Assembly: GCF_000423545.1 (NCBI RefSeq)
Contig: NZ_AUIE01000008.1
Coordinates: 1-64,000, forward strand
Direction of reading: 5' to 3'
Length of the DNA stretch: 64,000 bases
From: Metapseudomonas resinovorans DSM 21078
GTDB lineage: Bacteria; Pseudomonadota; Gammaproteobacteria; Pseudomonadales; Pseudomonadaceae
Positions 8,193 to 16,168 of the stretch are shown piece after piece (positions within the stretch are counted from its first letter, which is position 1; every line of letters starts with the position of its first letter). Both the position numbers and the translations under genes were made by a program. The notes under the pieces were generated by a model, which was not told where the DNA came from, did not search any database, and worked only from the letters and a program-made list of their open reading frames with translations.

Positions 8193-8836
8193 TCATTTAT
8201 CGTTTCCACGGCTATCTTCTTTTCTGGCTTCTTTACCCTGCTCATTAACTACTTTAGTCCGACTGCCCCGGCATATTTTATAAAATTCTGCTAGTTGCTC
8301 CCGGATACATTTATAACTACAGCCCGCATAGGGAAATGCTGTCATATGTGAAGCCGCTGCAGCATTCATTGCCTGATCAAGGCTGATCGTGTTTTTACTA
8401 TCCTTAGACATTTTATCGAGAATATCTGCCATTGCACCATGCACACGCTTGTGGCTCCCTTTATGCCAGGAGGTTCCCTCAACGCAAACCGTTGGTGCCA
8501 GAGCGGCCTGTTTTTCCGTCCACTTAGGGCAGGTATCCTCAACCACTTTATTATTGAGCAGGTGGTGTCCCGCTTGCCCTTTACAGCAGCCTTTTCCCGT
8601 CGCGGTTTCGATTTTAGAGCGTTGTCTGGAACCAGTGAGCGTATTTTTAGCGCCGTAAGGAACGAGATTACATTTTCTGGCACGGGGACAAGGGTTAATG
8701 GCCGCCAGCATATCCTGACCATCAGCAGCCAGATCTAGGAACAGTCTTCTTTAGCAACCATACTGTTCTTGATAAATACCGTGGCCGTGCCTTTATCCAG
8801 CGTTTGTGCTGTGACCGTATTTGGATAGGGAACAAC
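8193..8836 (-). pseudogene. T6SS PAAR-like/HNH nuclease effector, truncated and frameshifted
   Basis: The upstream frame reads IVVPYPNTVTAQTLDKGTAT then VFIKNSMVAKEDCS and TAG. This is the end of a PAAR-like (DUF4150-type) spike domain. At about 8736-8740 the frame changes by one base and continues DLAADGQDMLAAINPCPRAR, CNLVPYG, then a toxin domain with GCCKGQAGHHLL, CPKW, APTVCVEG and HKGSHKRVHG. This matches GHH/HNH endonuclease toxins. The N-terminal half of the spike is missing: the copy starts at the hydrolase junction (about 8836). The toxin part alone could be translated from ATG 8711 (172 residues). A single-base deletion explains the break. Confidence 0.7.
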
Positions 8837-8972
8837 AATTTTGCGTAGTTTCCCGCGATTCCGTGATAGCCCGCAGGGTTTCCCGCCACATACCCACACC
8901 GTGTATGTAGAGCATTACCCTGCCGTCCTCGATGTTCTCGGGAGTAACCAGGGTGGCCGGCACGCATCGGAT
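8837..8972 (-). pseudogene. HSL-family alpha/beta hydrolase pseudogene, 5' part
   Basis: The minus strand reads VPATLVTPENIEDGRVMLYI then HG. A one-base deletion shifts the frame to GYVAGNPAGYHGIAGNYAKL. Joined, these give the oxyanion-hole HGGG region of HSL-type hydrolases. The break falls exactly in HGGG. The next residues expected (KARVYMPDYRLAP) are found 1.8 kb away at 7011. At its own 5' side the fragment is fused to the SDR remnant at about 8965, so its first ~60 codons are lost. Confidence 0.72.
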
Positions 8973-9366
8973 GCCAGGAACAGACAGCCGTAGGCGACCT
9001 CGATTGGTTGTCCCCCTCGCTTCATTGGCGTGGATGCGATCACCACCTCGTTGAGCTCAGGCGCCTGTGCGTCGGTGAGCGCTGTGTGGATGAAGCCTGG
9101 ATGCACCGAGTTGACGCGGATTCCGTCGGCGACGTACGTCATTGCCGCGTTCTTCGACATGTTGCGAACGGCGCCTTTGGCCGCATGGTAAGAGTGCGCG
9201 CCTGCAACCGCGGCGCTGCCCCAGATAGATGAGATGTTGATTATCGATCCCCTCCTCTGCTTGCGCATCACGGGAATGACCTCCCGCATGCCGAGTAAGA
9301 CGCCCGTCTGGTCGACGGCAATCATCTGCAGCCACTCCTTCATTTGCAGTTCGTGCAATGGCTCGT
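8961..9366 (-). pseudogene. Short-chain dehydrogenase/reductase remnant, truncated at both ends
   Basis: The frame reads MKEWLQMIAVDQTGVLLGMR, SIINISSIWGS, the active-site YHAAKG (Tyr-x-x-x-Lys) and RVNSVHPGFIHT, up to CLFLASDA. That is the central and C-terminal part of a classical SDR. The glycine-rich TGxxxGIG cofactor motif at the N-terminus is missing; an in-frame stop precedes about 9366. The C-terminal 'VTG..VDGG' strand is replaced by hydrolase sequence. It probably belonged, with the hydrolase and flavin oxidoreductases, to a decayed catabolic cluster. Confidence 0.8.
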
Positions 9367-9417
9367 AGGCAATTCACAACGCGGGCAGAACCTGCAGTGA
9401 TCGAAGGCGCGGGTGGA

Positions 9418-10329
9418 TTACGACTGATTAAGCACGGCTTTGCGTGCGACCTCACCAACGAGGTCACGCAGCCACTGATGCGCGGGGTCATGGCGGTAGC
9501 GAACGTGCCACGCCATCTCTACCGGAAATGTGCCCAGGTCGACGGGCGCAGCCAGCACCTTCAACCGCGGGTCGCGGGCCAGATGCTGGCAGATCAGTCT
9601 GGGCAGGGTCGCGCAATAATCCGTCGCGGCTATGAGTTCCGGGATGGCCAGGAAGTGCGTTACCGATACCGCCACCTCGCGCTGCAGTCCCTGCCGCTGG
9701 AGCGCCTGAAACAGGCCTGCTCGCAAGCGCCCCGGAGGAAGTACGGTGACGTGCCGAAGCTGTTCGTACTGCTGCCTGGATATCCGTTTGCTGATACGTG
9801 GATGGTCGGCGCGAACCACACAGGCCAGGCCGTCTTCCATCAGGTGCTGCACGACCAGATTGTCGGGCGGGTCAGTGATGCGCCCCAACACCATCGCCGT
9901 TGTTCCGGAGATGACTCCGGTCTCTGCCAGATCGGCGCCGAACGGCACCATCCGCAGCCGGATGCCCGGCGCCCGTTCGCGCAGACGCGCGACGATGCCC
10001 GGCAGTAGCACGAACTCGACGTAGCTGTTCGGTGCCAAGGTGAACAGGCGCTCTGCCTTGGCCGGGTCGAAGCCCTGCTGGCCAAGCACCAGTTCGTCCA
10101 GGCTCGAAACGGCAGCGGCAATACCGGGAGCCAGCGCTTCGGCCTTCTCGGTCGGCTGCATCCCGTATCGCTCACGAATGAACAGCGGGTCCTGAAGCAT
10201 GTCGCGCAGTCGCGCCAGGGCGTTGGACAGCGCTGGCTGCGTCATCCCCAGGCGTTCGGCCGCCCGCGTGACATTGCGCTCTTCCATCAGCGTCAGGAAA
10301 ACGGGCAGCAGGTTCATGTCGTAGCGCAT
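9418..10329 (-). CDS. LysR-family transcriptional regulator
   Basis: A 303-residue LysR-type regulator. The N-terminal winged HTH (residues 5-64) includes LMEERNVTRAAERLGMTQPA and LSNALARLRD. A LysR substrate-binding domain follows at about 95-300, resembling the NodD/LeuO-like branch with a 'P.G..LR..LF..L...GL.R.VA' region. It is divergent from the old-yellow-enzyme gene at 10481, with a 151-bp shared intergenic region. Regulation of that gene is the usual arrangement, but the inducer is unknown. The ORF is intact, unlike most neighbours. Confidence 0.88.
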   Translation of the reverse strand: MRYDMNLLPVFLTLMEERNVTRAAERLGMTQPALSNALARLRDMLQDPLFIRERYGMQPTEKAEALAPGIAAAVSSLDELVLGQQGFDPAKAERLFTLAPNSYVEFVLLPGIVARLRERAPGIRLRMVPFGADLAETGVISGTTAMVLGRITDPPDNLVVQHLMEDGLACVVRADHPRISKRISRQQYEQLRHVTVLPPGRLRAGLFQALQRQGLQREVAVSVTHFLAIPELIAATDYCATLPRLICQHLARDPRLKVLAAPVDLGTFPVEMAWHVRYRHDPAHQWLRDLVGEVARKAVLNQS

Positions 10330-10480
10330 CCAGTCATATTGATTAGGACATAACTGGAATTCAATAGATAAATTGGCTCAATGACTTCCTGGCGCGCAAT
10401 CTGAGCCTCGTTGACGAGTTACTGGTCCTTCCCGACCGTTACCCCGTGCCCCTTACCCCTGTATTCGAACTGGAGCCGCC
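10330..10480. promoter_or_regulatory. Divergent LysR/oxidoreductase promoter region
   Basis: AT-rich in the 10330-10385 part, including CATATTGATTAGGACATAAC and CAATAGATAAATTGG. Several T-N11-A-type half sites are possible, so a LysR binding site is likely here. The exact operator cannot be chosen by eye. GGAG at about 10470 is the ribosome binding site for ATG 10481. Confidence 0.45.
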
Positions 10481-11563
10481 ATGTCTTCCGAATCGCTCTT
10501 CTCCCCTACCCGCCTCGGCGCCATCGAAGTCCGTAACAAGATCGCCATGGCGCCGCTGACCCGCTCCCGCGCCGACATGAGCGGCGTTCAAACGCCCCTG
10601 GCGATCGATTACTACGGGCAACGAGCCTCGGCAGGCCTGATCATCACCGAGGCCACCAATATCTCCCGCCAGGGTCGAGGCTACGCATACACCCCCGGGA
10701 TCTACACCGACGCGCAGGTGGCCGCCTGGGCGCCCGTGACAGAGGCCGTCCACGCCGCCGGCGGCCGCATCGTGGTCCAGCTCTGGCACGTGGGTCGGAT
10801 GTCCCACATCAGCCTGCAGGAAGGAGGCGCTGCACCTGTGGCACCGTCCGCTATCCAGGCCGGTGGCAACGTCTTCACCGAAGCCGGCTACCTGCCCCCG
10901 TCAATGCCGCGCGCGCTGGCGACCGAAGAGATCGCCGGCATCCTGGAGGACTATCGTCACGCCGCGCGCCTCGCCAAGGAAGCCGGGTTCGATGGTGTGG
11001 AAGTGCATGCGGCCAATGGTTATCTGCTGGAGCAATTCCTGCGCGACAGCACCAACCACCGCGACGACCGCTACGGTGGCTCCCTGGAGAACCGCGCCCG
11101 TTTCCCATTGGAAGTCGTGGAAGCTGTCGCCGATATCTGGGGCGCCGACCGCGTGGGACTGCGCCTATCGCCCCTCTCCACGGCAATCGGCGACACACCG
11201 CTGGACAGCGCGCCGATGGAGACCCACAGCTACCTGGCTCGCCGACTCGGTGAAATGGGGCTCGCCTATCTGCATGTCGTCGAAGGCCAGCTGCACGGCG
11301 GGAATGGCGCCGACCTGTTTGACGTGCAGGCCCTTCGTGCGGCCTTCGGCGGTGCCTACATCGCCAACAACGGCTACGACCGACAGCGAGCCATTGATGC
11401 CACCGCTTCCGGTCACGCGGACATGATCGCCTTTGGCAAACCCTTCATTGGCAACCCCGACCTCGTCGAGCGGTTTCAATCCCAGGCGCCCCTGTACGAC
11501 GCGCCGGTGGAGACCTACTTCGGTGGCGGTGCGGAAGGCTACACCGAGTTTGCCCGCGTATAG
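10481..11563 (+). CDS. Old yellow enzyme family alkene reductase (NemA/XenB type)
   Basis: A 360-residue FMN-dependent ene-reductase. It has the (beta/alpha)8 OYE motifs: KIAMAPLTRSRA near the N-terminus, VQLWHVGRMSH, and VHAANGYLLEQFLRDSTNHR with DRYGGSLENRARF, containing the His/Asn substrate pair. IANNGYD and IAFGKPFIGNPDL form the C-terminal FMN phosphate region. The family reduces activated C=C bonds, nitro compounds and N-ethylmaleimide with NADPH. It is intact and divergent from the LysR regulator. Normal length for the family. Confidence 0.92.
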   Translation: MSSESLFSPTRLGAIEVRNKIAMAPLTRSRADMSGVQTPLAIDYYGQRASAGLIITEATNISRQGRGYAYTPGIYTDAQVAAWAPVTEAVHAAGGRIVVQLWHVGRMSHISLQEGGAAPVAPSAIQAGGNVFTEAGYLPPSMPRALATEEIAGILEDYRHAARLAKEAGFDGVEVHAANGYLLEQFLRDSTNHRDDRYGGSLENRARFPLEVVEAVADIWGADRVGLRLSPLSTAIGDTPLDSAPMETHSYLARRLGEMGLAYLHVVEGQLHGGNGADLFDVQALRAAFGGAYIANNGYDRQRAIDATASGHADMIAFGKPFIGNPDLVERFQSQAPLYDAPVETYFGGGAEGYTEFARV

Positions 11564-11608
11564 GTCGCGTGGAGCTGTGCGTGACCAGGTTGGCCATGCA
11601 CGGCTCCC

Positions 11609-13821
11609 CTACCCCATCGCTCGCAGCACCTCAGCCGAAATCTTGAGTTCACTGGTTTCGAAGCCTTCGGTGAAGCGCGAGTAGACCGCCTCCAATTGCT
11701 CCCTGGCCTCCCTGCTCTTGCCCTCGCCTGCCCGCACGCGCGAAATGAGCAGCGCGACTCTCAGCTCCCAGGACAGCGCGGACTGCTCCCTCGCGCTCGC
11801 CAAGGCCCGCGAAAGCAGATCCTCAACCTGCTGCTTCTCGATCGGCGGCAGGCTCAAAATCACCTCGGCCTTGGTTCTCAGCAGGTCCGGAAAGTTGAAG
11901 TTGCCGCTTGTGATTTCAGCCAGTTCGATCGCTTCCTCGATAGAAACCAGGGCTTCTGCGCCCTCTCCGCATTCCCGTTGCGCTTGCGCAAGGGCCTGGA
12001 GTGCATCCGTCCTCACGACGCTCATCTTGGGCGGCGGCAGCAGCGCCAGGCACTGCTGAAGTTGGTCAGCGGCGACCTGGTGGTGCCCTCTTTGCAGCAT
12101 CAGCAAGCCGTTGAGGAAGAAGATGACCTGACGGCGCACTGCCACCTTGTAGTCCACAGCGACGCTCTCGAGCTCATGGATCAGGTCCTGTGCCCGGTCC
12201 AGCAGGCCATTGCTGAGCAGGATGGGGAAACACAAGGTTGCGCACAGGTAGAACGAATCCGGGTTCCGCCTGCTTTCGGCAATGGCGCTGGTTGCGAGCT
12301 GGAGCGCCTGCACCGGCATACCTCGAATCCATTTCACGCGTGCCTGGCCAAGGCTTGCGACGACCTGCTCCTTGGTCTCGAAGTACTGGAGGGGACGCAA
12401 GGGGTGCCCTGCCAGAAGCCCGGCACCTGCGGAGTAGCTTTCGTCAGCCTCCGCCTGGTGCCCCGAGAAATGCCAGGACGACCCTTCCATCCAGCGCGCG
12501 ATGATCGCCTCGCAAGGGCCGCCATGGGTCGCGGCCGCGCTGGCGTACCGCTCGCTGACCACCAGCGACTCCTGGAACCTGCCGTTCGCCATCATTGCCA
12601 GGTGGAGACCGGCGAGGAAATGGAACATGGAGCGAACATCGCCCATTTGTCGCGAAAGCTCCAATCCACGCTCCACGACGGGCGTCATCTCGCCGTCGTA
12701 GTCACCGGCGGAGTAGTAGGTAACCGCCGCCGATTCCAGTAATTCGAGTTCCGTCTTCGTCGTGCGGAACGCCTCCGGTAGCAGCCTCAGTGCCCGTTCG
12801 CAGCAGCGCTTGCACTCCATGAGCAACCCCCGCTCCAGAAACAACGGAGCGGCCAGGCAACTGATCTCCACCGCCAGCGGTAACGCCCCCTGCTCGGAAA
12901 ACGCCCAGTCGATGGCCGCGCGCAAGTTACCGACATCCAGTGGACCCGACTGCTCGCTCGAAGCGATAGACGACGCAACGCGAGCCTCCTTCAGCCGTCG
13001 AAGCTGGCCTGCGTAATAGAGGGCGTGGCGGCGGGCGTATTCGTTCCGCTTTTCAAGCCTCGCGAGCCGGGAAGCGGCATAGGCACGGGTGGTCTCGAAC
13101 AACCTGAACTGAAGCGCTCCGCTCACTCGCGCGATGGCCACCAGCGACTTGTCGACCAGATCACTGACGGCCTCCCCCACCTGGATGGCGTCGATCTCCC
13201 GATTCGCCGCCACGGCCACCGCAGCATCGAGCGTGAAGACTCCCCAGAAGACGGACAGCCGGTAGAGCACCTGGCGATCCCGCTCAACCAGAAGGTTGTG
13301 GCTCCAGTCGATCATCGTCTCGACCGTCTGCTGGCGGGGACAGGCATCACGGCGGCCCTGCCAATGCAGGGCGAACTGATTGGCGAGCAGGTCGGCAACG
13401 CCCTGCACGCCATAGGTCCCGACCCGACTGGCCACCAGGCCAATAGCATGGGGATTCCCATCCAAGCGGCGACAGAGGGCCGCAACGGTAGGCGCATCCT
13501 CGTCACGCAGGTCGTTCCTGGCGCCCCCTTCCCGGGCTCGCTCCATGAACAGCTGCACGGCCGGCCAGAACAGGGCCTGCTTCGCCGTCAGGCGGCCTGT
13601 ATTGGGCGGGGACGCCAAGGGACGCAGCAGGTAGATGAATTCGTCATTGACCCTGAACGCCTCCCGGCTGGTATTCAGGAACGACACGCTCCCGGTCCCA
13701 TCGACAATCTGCAGGCACAAGGCTGCAACTGCGGCGATCAGATGCTCGCAATTATCGAGAACGATCAAGGTCCTTGTCGTCGAGAGAACATCCAGAAGTC
13801 CCGGCAGGATATCGGCGCCCT
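11609..13821 (-). pseudogene. Predicted ATPase/TPR transcriptional regulator, 5'-truncated
   Basis: The frame starts inside the ATPase domain at ILPGLLDVLSTTRTLIVLDN, where VLDNCEH is Walker B. It has the arginine-finger-like LNTSREAF, an NB-ARC-like winged helix (LYRLSVFWGVFTLDAA), then about 450 residues of TPR-like helices to the stop. This is the COG3903-type 'predicted ATPase' regulator family, which normally carries an N-terminal OmpR/CadC-type DNA-binding domain and Walker A (GxGKT) before this point. Both are missing. The gene is cut where it meets the flavin-oxidoreductase fragment at about 13821. The remaining ORF is long but lacks DNA-binding and P-loop parts. Confidence 0.75.
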
Positions 13822-14361
13822 CTGCTTCATCAGTTTCTATCTCCGCTCACTAACCAGCGCGCCGATCGGTACGGCGGATCGCTGCCCGGGCGGATGCGAT
13901 TCCCCCTCGAAGTCTTCGACCAGGTGCGCGATGCCTTTCCAGCCAGTCGCCCCATTTTCGCGCACCTCTGCGCGTCGGATGATGTCGAAGTCGGTTGGAC
14001 GCTTGAGCAAGCCCTGATTCTCGCCAAGGAACTGGAGGCCAGAGGCTGCAGTGCCATTCAGGTGTCCTCAGGTGGAATCCAGCCCCTCGACTCTGCTCCG
14101 GCAGAGCGCGAAAACCTGGAGTCGCTTGCTCGAGCATTGAAGGCGGCAGTGGCAGTTCCCGTGGCGATGACCAGCCCCCTCACCGGTTACCAGCAGGTCG
14201 AAGCGCTTGTCTCCCAGGGCACAGCGGACCTTATCGCCATGACGCACACGCTCCTGAACGCCCCCCGTTGGCCTTGGCTGGCAGCTCACTCATTGGGTGG
14301 CCGGGTCTGGATGCCGGTCCAGTACACACACGGACGCGCTGGCCTTTTCTGGAAACGCTGA
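13822..14361 (+). pseudogene. NADH:flavin oxidoreductase (YqjM/NamA-like) C-terminal fragment
   Basis: The frame enters at LLHQFLSPLTNQRADRYGGS and continues MRFPLEVFDQVRDAFPASRP, AIQVSSGG and a degenerate C-terminus. LHQFLSP..N and VSSGG mark the YqjM/NamA branch of old yellow enzymes, a different branch from the intact gene at 10481. The first ~170 residues (FMN site, catalytic His) are missing and there is no proper start. It abuts the ATPase-regulator fragment at 13821 on the opposite strand. Confidence 0.72.
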
Positions 14362-14457
14362 GTGCAACGCATCACGGGGCCGGAATGGTCCTTCCGCACT
14401 AACCGCGCCACGGTGAGTACTGTGCAATGACACCTGCCTTTCACAGATGAAATCGCC

Positions 14458-14958
14458 CTACTCCGGCATTCGCCTCCAGCTCGGCTCATCCCGCAACACC
14501 GGGTCATCGGTCGCAGCCATGAATCTCGGCAGGTCCGTCCGGGCGATCCAGATTTCCCCCTGCCACTTCACCACGCCGATCCGCTGATTGGCCCAGGTCA
14601 TGAATGCCCGATGCGGCGTGGCGTCCGGCGCGCGGTGATAGTCGTGCAGCGTCGGCACCAGCACTTCGCTCAGCCACTGGCTGATCACCCGGTGTTCCGG
14701 GTGCCCGAAGCGGTACAGCGCCTTGTAGGCCCCGGCATCGCTGATCACCTCGACCTCTTCGCGAAAGCCGCTGGCGAACTGCAGCATCACGCTGCGCTTC
14801 TGGTGCGGGTCCATGCGCTTGGGCAGGCGGTAAGGGCGATGGGCGCCGATCAGCAGGGCGAAATCGTAGGCGACGAACCAGGGCTGGTTGTCGATCATCA
14901 CGGCCCGCAGTTGATGGGTATGGCGCTGGAATACGACGGGGGTATATGCGTCTTGCAT
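14458..14958 (-). CDS. Bro-N domain (phage antirepressor-like) protein
   Basis: A 166-residue protein starting MQDAYTPVVFQRHTHQLRAV. A Bro-N-type DNA-binding domain covers most of it ('QPWFVAYDFALLIGAHRP...KR', 'VISDAGAYKALYRFGHPEHR', 'FMTWANQ'). Bro-N proteins act as phage-type antirepressors or regulators. ATG 14958 is preferred over 14994 because GGAG stands 9 nt upstream of it. The C-terminal 40 residues (VKWQGEIWIARTDLPRFMA) lack a recognised domain. The upstream 200 bp is rich in long inverted repeats. Confidence 0.75.
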   Translation of the reverse strand: MQDAYTPVVFQRHTHQLRAVMIDNQPWFVAYDFALLIGAHRPYRLPKRMDPHQKRSVMLQFASGFREEVEVISDAGAYKALYRFGHPEHRVISQWLSEVLVPTLHDYHRAPDATPHRAFMTWANQRIGVVKWQGEIWIARTDLPRFMAATDDPVLRDEPSWRRMPE

Positions 14959-15015
14959 GGTGAAGCTCCATTTCATTCCGGAAGGAGCCGCCAACTACGT
15001 CGTCAAACGAAAGGA

Positions 15016-15089
15016 GGCGGACCGCGTGGGGTTGACGAACCGGTGAAATGGAACCCGGTAGGCCCAAGGGCCTCCCCACGCGATCCGCC
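15016..15089. repeat. Long imperfect inverted repeat upstream of the Bro-N gene
   Basis: A 16-bp arm (15016-15031) pairs with 15074-15089 with one mismatch. The 42-bp loop contains AGGCCC-AA-GGGCCT, itself a palindrome (about 15060-15073). As RNA on either strand this would form a strong branched hairpin in the Bro-N 5' region. It may be an attenuator, operator or small-RNA element; which is unknown. Confidence 0.55.
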
Positions 15090-15195
15090 ATAAAGCGATG
15101 CAGTCCAGAACTGCAAAGGTGCCGGCAACAACAGAACGCTGGATGCTTTCTGCAGTCACGTGCGGCGCGATCACGCCATTTCATCGGGTCGTCAA
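15032..15195. repeat. Second inverted repeat pair interleaved with the first
   Basis: The 20-mer at 15032-15051 is the reverse complement of 15176-15195 at 18 of 20 positions. GTCGTCAAAC also occurs directly repeated at 14999-15008 and 15189-15198, and CCATTTCAT near 14970 and 15176. The pairs are interleaved with the 15016-15089 hairpin, so two alternative folds are possible. Confidence 0.5.
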
Positions 15196-15383
15196 ACCCG
15201 GCCACGGATTGACCGTGACGGCCGGCACTCTATCCAGCGCGTTTGTAGGCGCTCAAGGTTAAAGCTGCGTAGGAAACCTTGCTGTCGGCACAACGACTTA
15301 TCGCAGGACGAATCCTGTAGGAGAACGCTTACTTTCCCCACCCTCCCCTGCAGCCTCCCGTAACCGCCTGCATGCAAGCGCGC

Positions 15384-15605
15384 TTACTCGCGGCTCTGCC
15401 AATAGGGCTCACGAAGATCGCGCTTGAGGATCTTGCCCGCCGCTGACATGGGCAATGCTTCGCGATTTTCCACCGTCTTCGGGCATTTATAGCCAGCTAC
15501 GCGCTCCCGGCAATGTGCCCGCAGTTCCTCTTCGCTGGCCCGCGCAGTGGGCTTCGGGTAGACACACGGCGTGTACCGCTTCTCCGCAGCTGTCGTTCAG
15601 CTGCA
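15384..15605 (-). pseudogene. AMP-binding acyl-CoA ligase, C-terminal remnant
   Basis: The minus strand reads GEAVHAVC and then, after a frameshift, ASEEELRAHCRERVAGYKCP followed by AGKILKRDLREPYW and stop. AGKI.KR.LR is the C-terminal A10-like motif (catalytic Lys) of fatty-acid/aryl-CoA ligases. Everything before the last ~75 residues is missing, and one base is lost near 15570. Another relic of the decayed catabolic region. Confidence 0.75.
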
Positions 15606-15664
15606 TGTGGTTTACACCTCAATAGGGTTGCGTGAGTGCGAGCCGACGCGTCGAGCGAAGGCCG

Positions 15665-16168
15665 TCAGTCATCGAAGGCCGTCCGCCACTGCCCTGCCAG
15701 CTGATCGTCACCTTCGGTATGCACGAGCCCATGCTCCAGCGCCTGGGTGGCAGTCACCCGATTCGCCAGCATGGCCAGCAGCACGCCTTCGCCCACTATC
15801 ACCAGGCTCGCTCCCTTGGTAGGGGCCGGCGCATGCGGGGTCAGATGCCACTGGCCATCGCGCAGCTCGAAGCGCGTCCACAAGCCGGGCTCCACCAATA
15901 ACAAGCTGAAATCGTTGCCACTGGGTGGCAGGCGGCTGGCCAGGCGATCCATCGCGGTCAGTGCGCGGCGCATACCGAAGCCGCCGGGTAATGGCAGCGG
16001 CTTGGCGATCAGTTCGTCCTGGTAGGCCTGGTGGATGGCCAGGGACACATCCAGCGATGCCGGATGTGCCAGGGCCAGATCCATCGCCATGCCGTCATAG
16101 CCACAGGCCAGAGAGGCCGGGGCGGCGCTGCACAGCAGCACCGCCAGGCCAAGTATCACGTCTCTCAT
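15665..16168 (-). CDS. Secreted protein of unknown function, coupled to the alkylsulfatase
   Basis: A 167-residue protein with a signal peptide (MRDVILGLAVLLCSAAPASL, cleavage near ACG). The mature part is 'GYDGMAMDLALAHPASLDVS...QAYQDELI' with a later 'LLLVEPGLWTRFELRDGQW' segment. No family recognised. Its ATG overlaps the alkylsulfatase stop (ATGA), so it is translationally coupled as the last gene of the GMC-sdsA unit. A periplasmic helper or lipoprotein-like role is possible; nothing in the sequence proves it. Confidence 0.7.
   Translation of the reverse strand: MRDVILGLAVLLCSAAPASLACGYDGMAMDLALAHPASLDVSLAIHQAYQDELIAKPLPLPGGFGMRRALTAMDRLASRLPPSGNDFSLLLVEPGLWTRFELRDGQWHLTPHAPAPTKGASLVIVGEGVLLAMLANRVTATQALEHGLVHTEGDDQLAGQWRTAFDD

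Noticed and set aside
10384..10480. Plus-strand reading FLARNLSLVDELLVLPDRYP between the divergent LysR and OYE genes.
   Set aside because: Looks protein-like but is only ~30 codons, lacks a start and sits in the promoter region. Could be a relic; I do not assign it.
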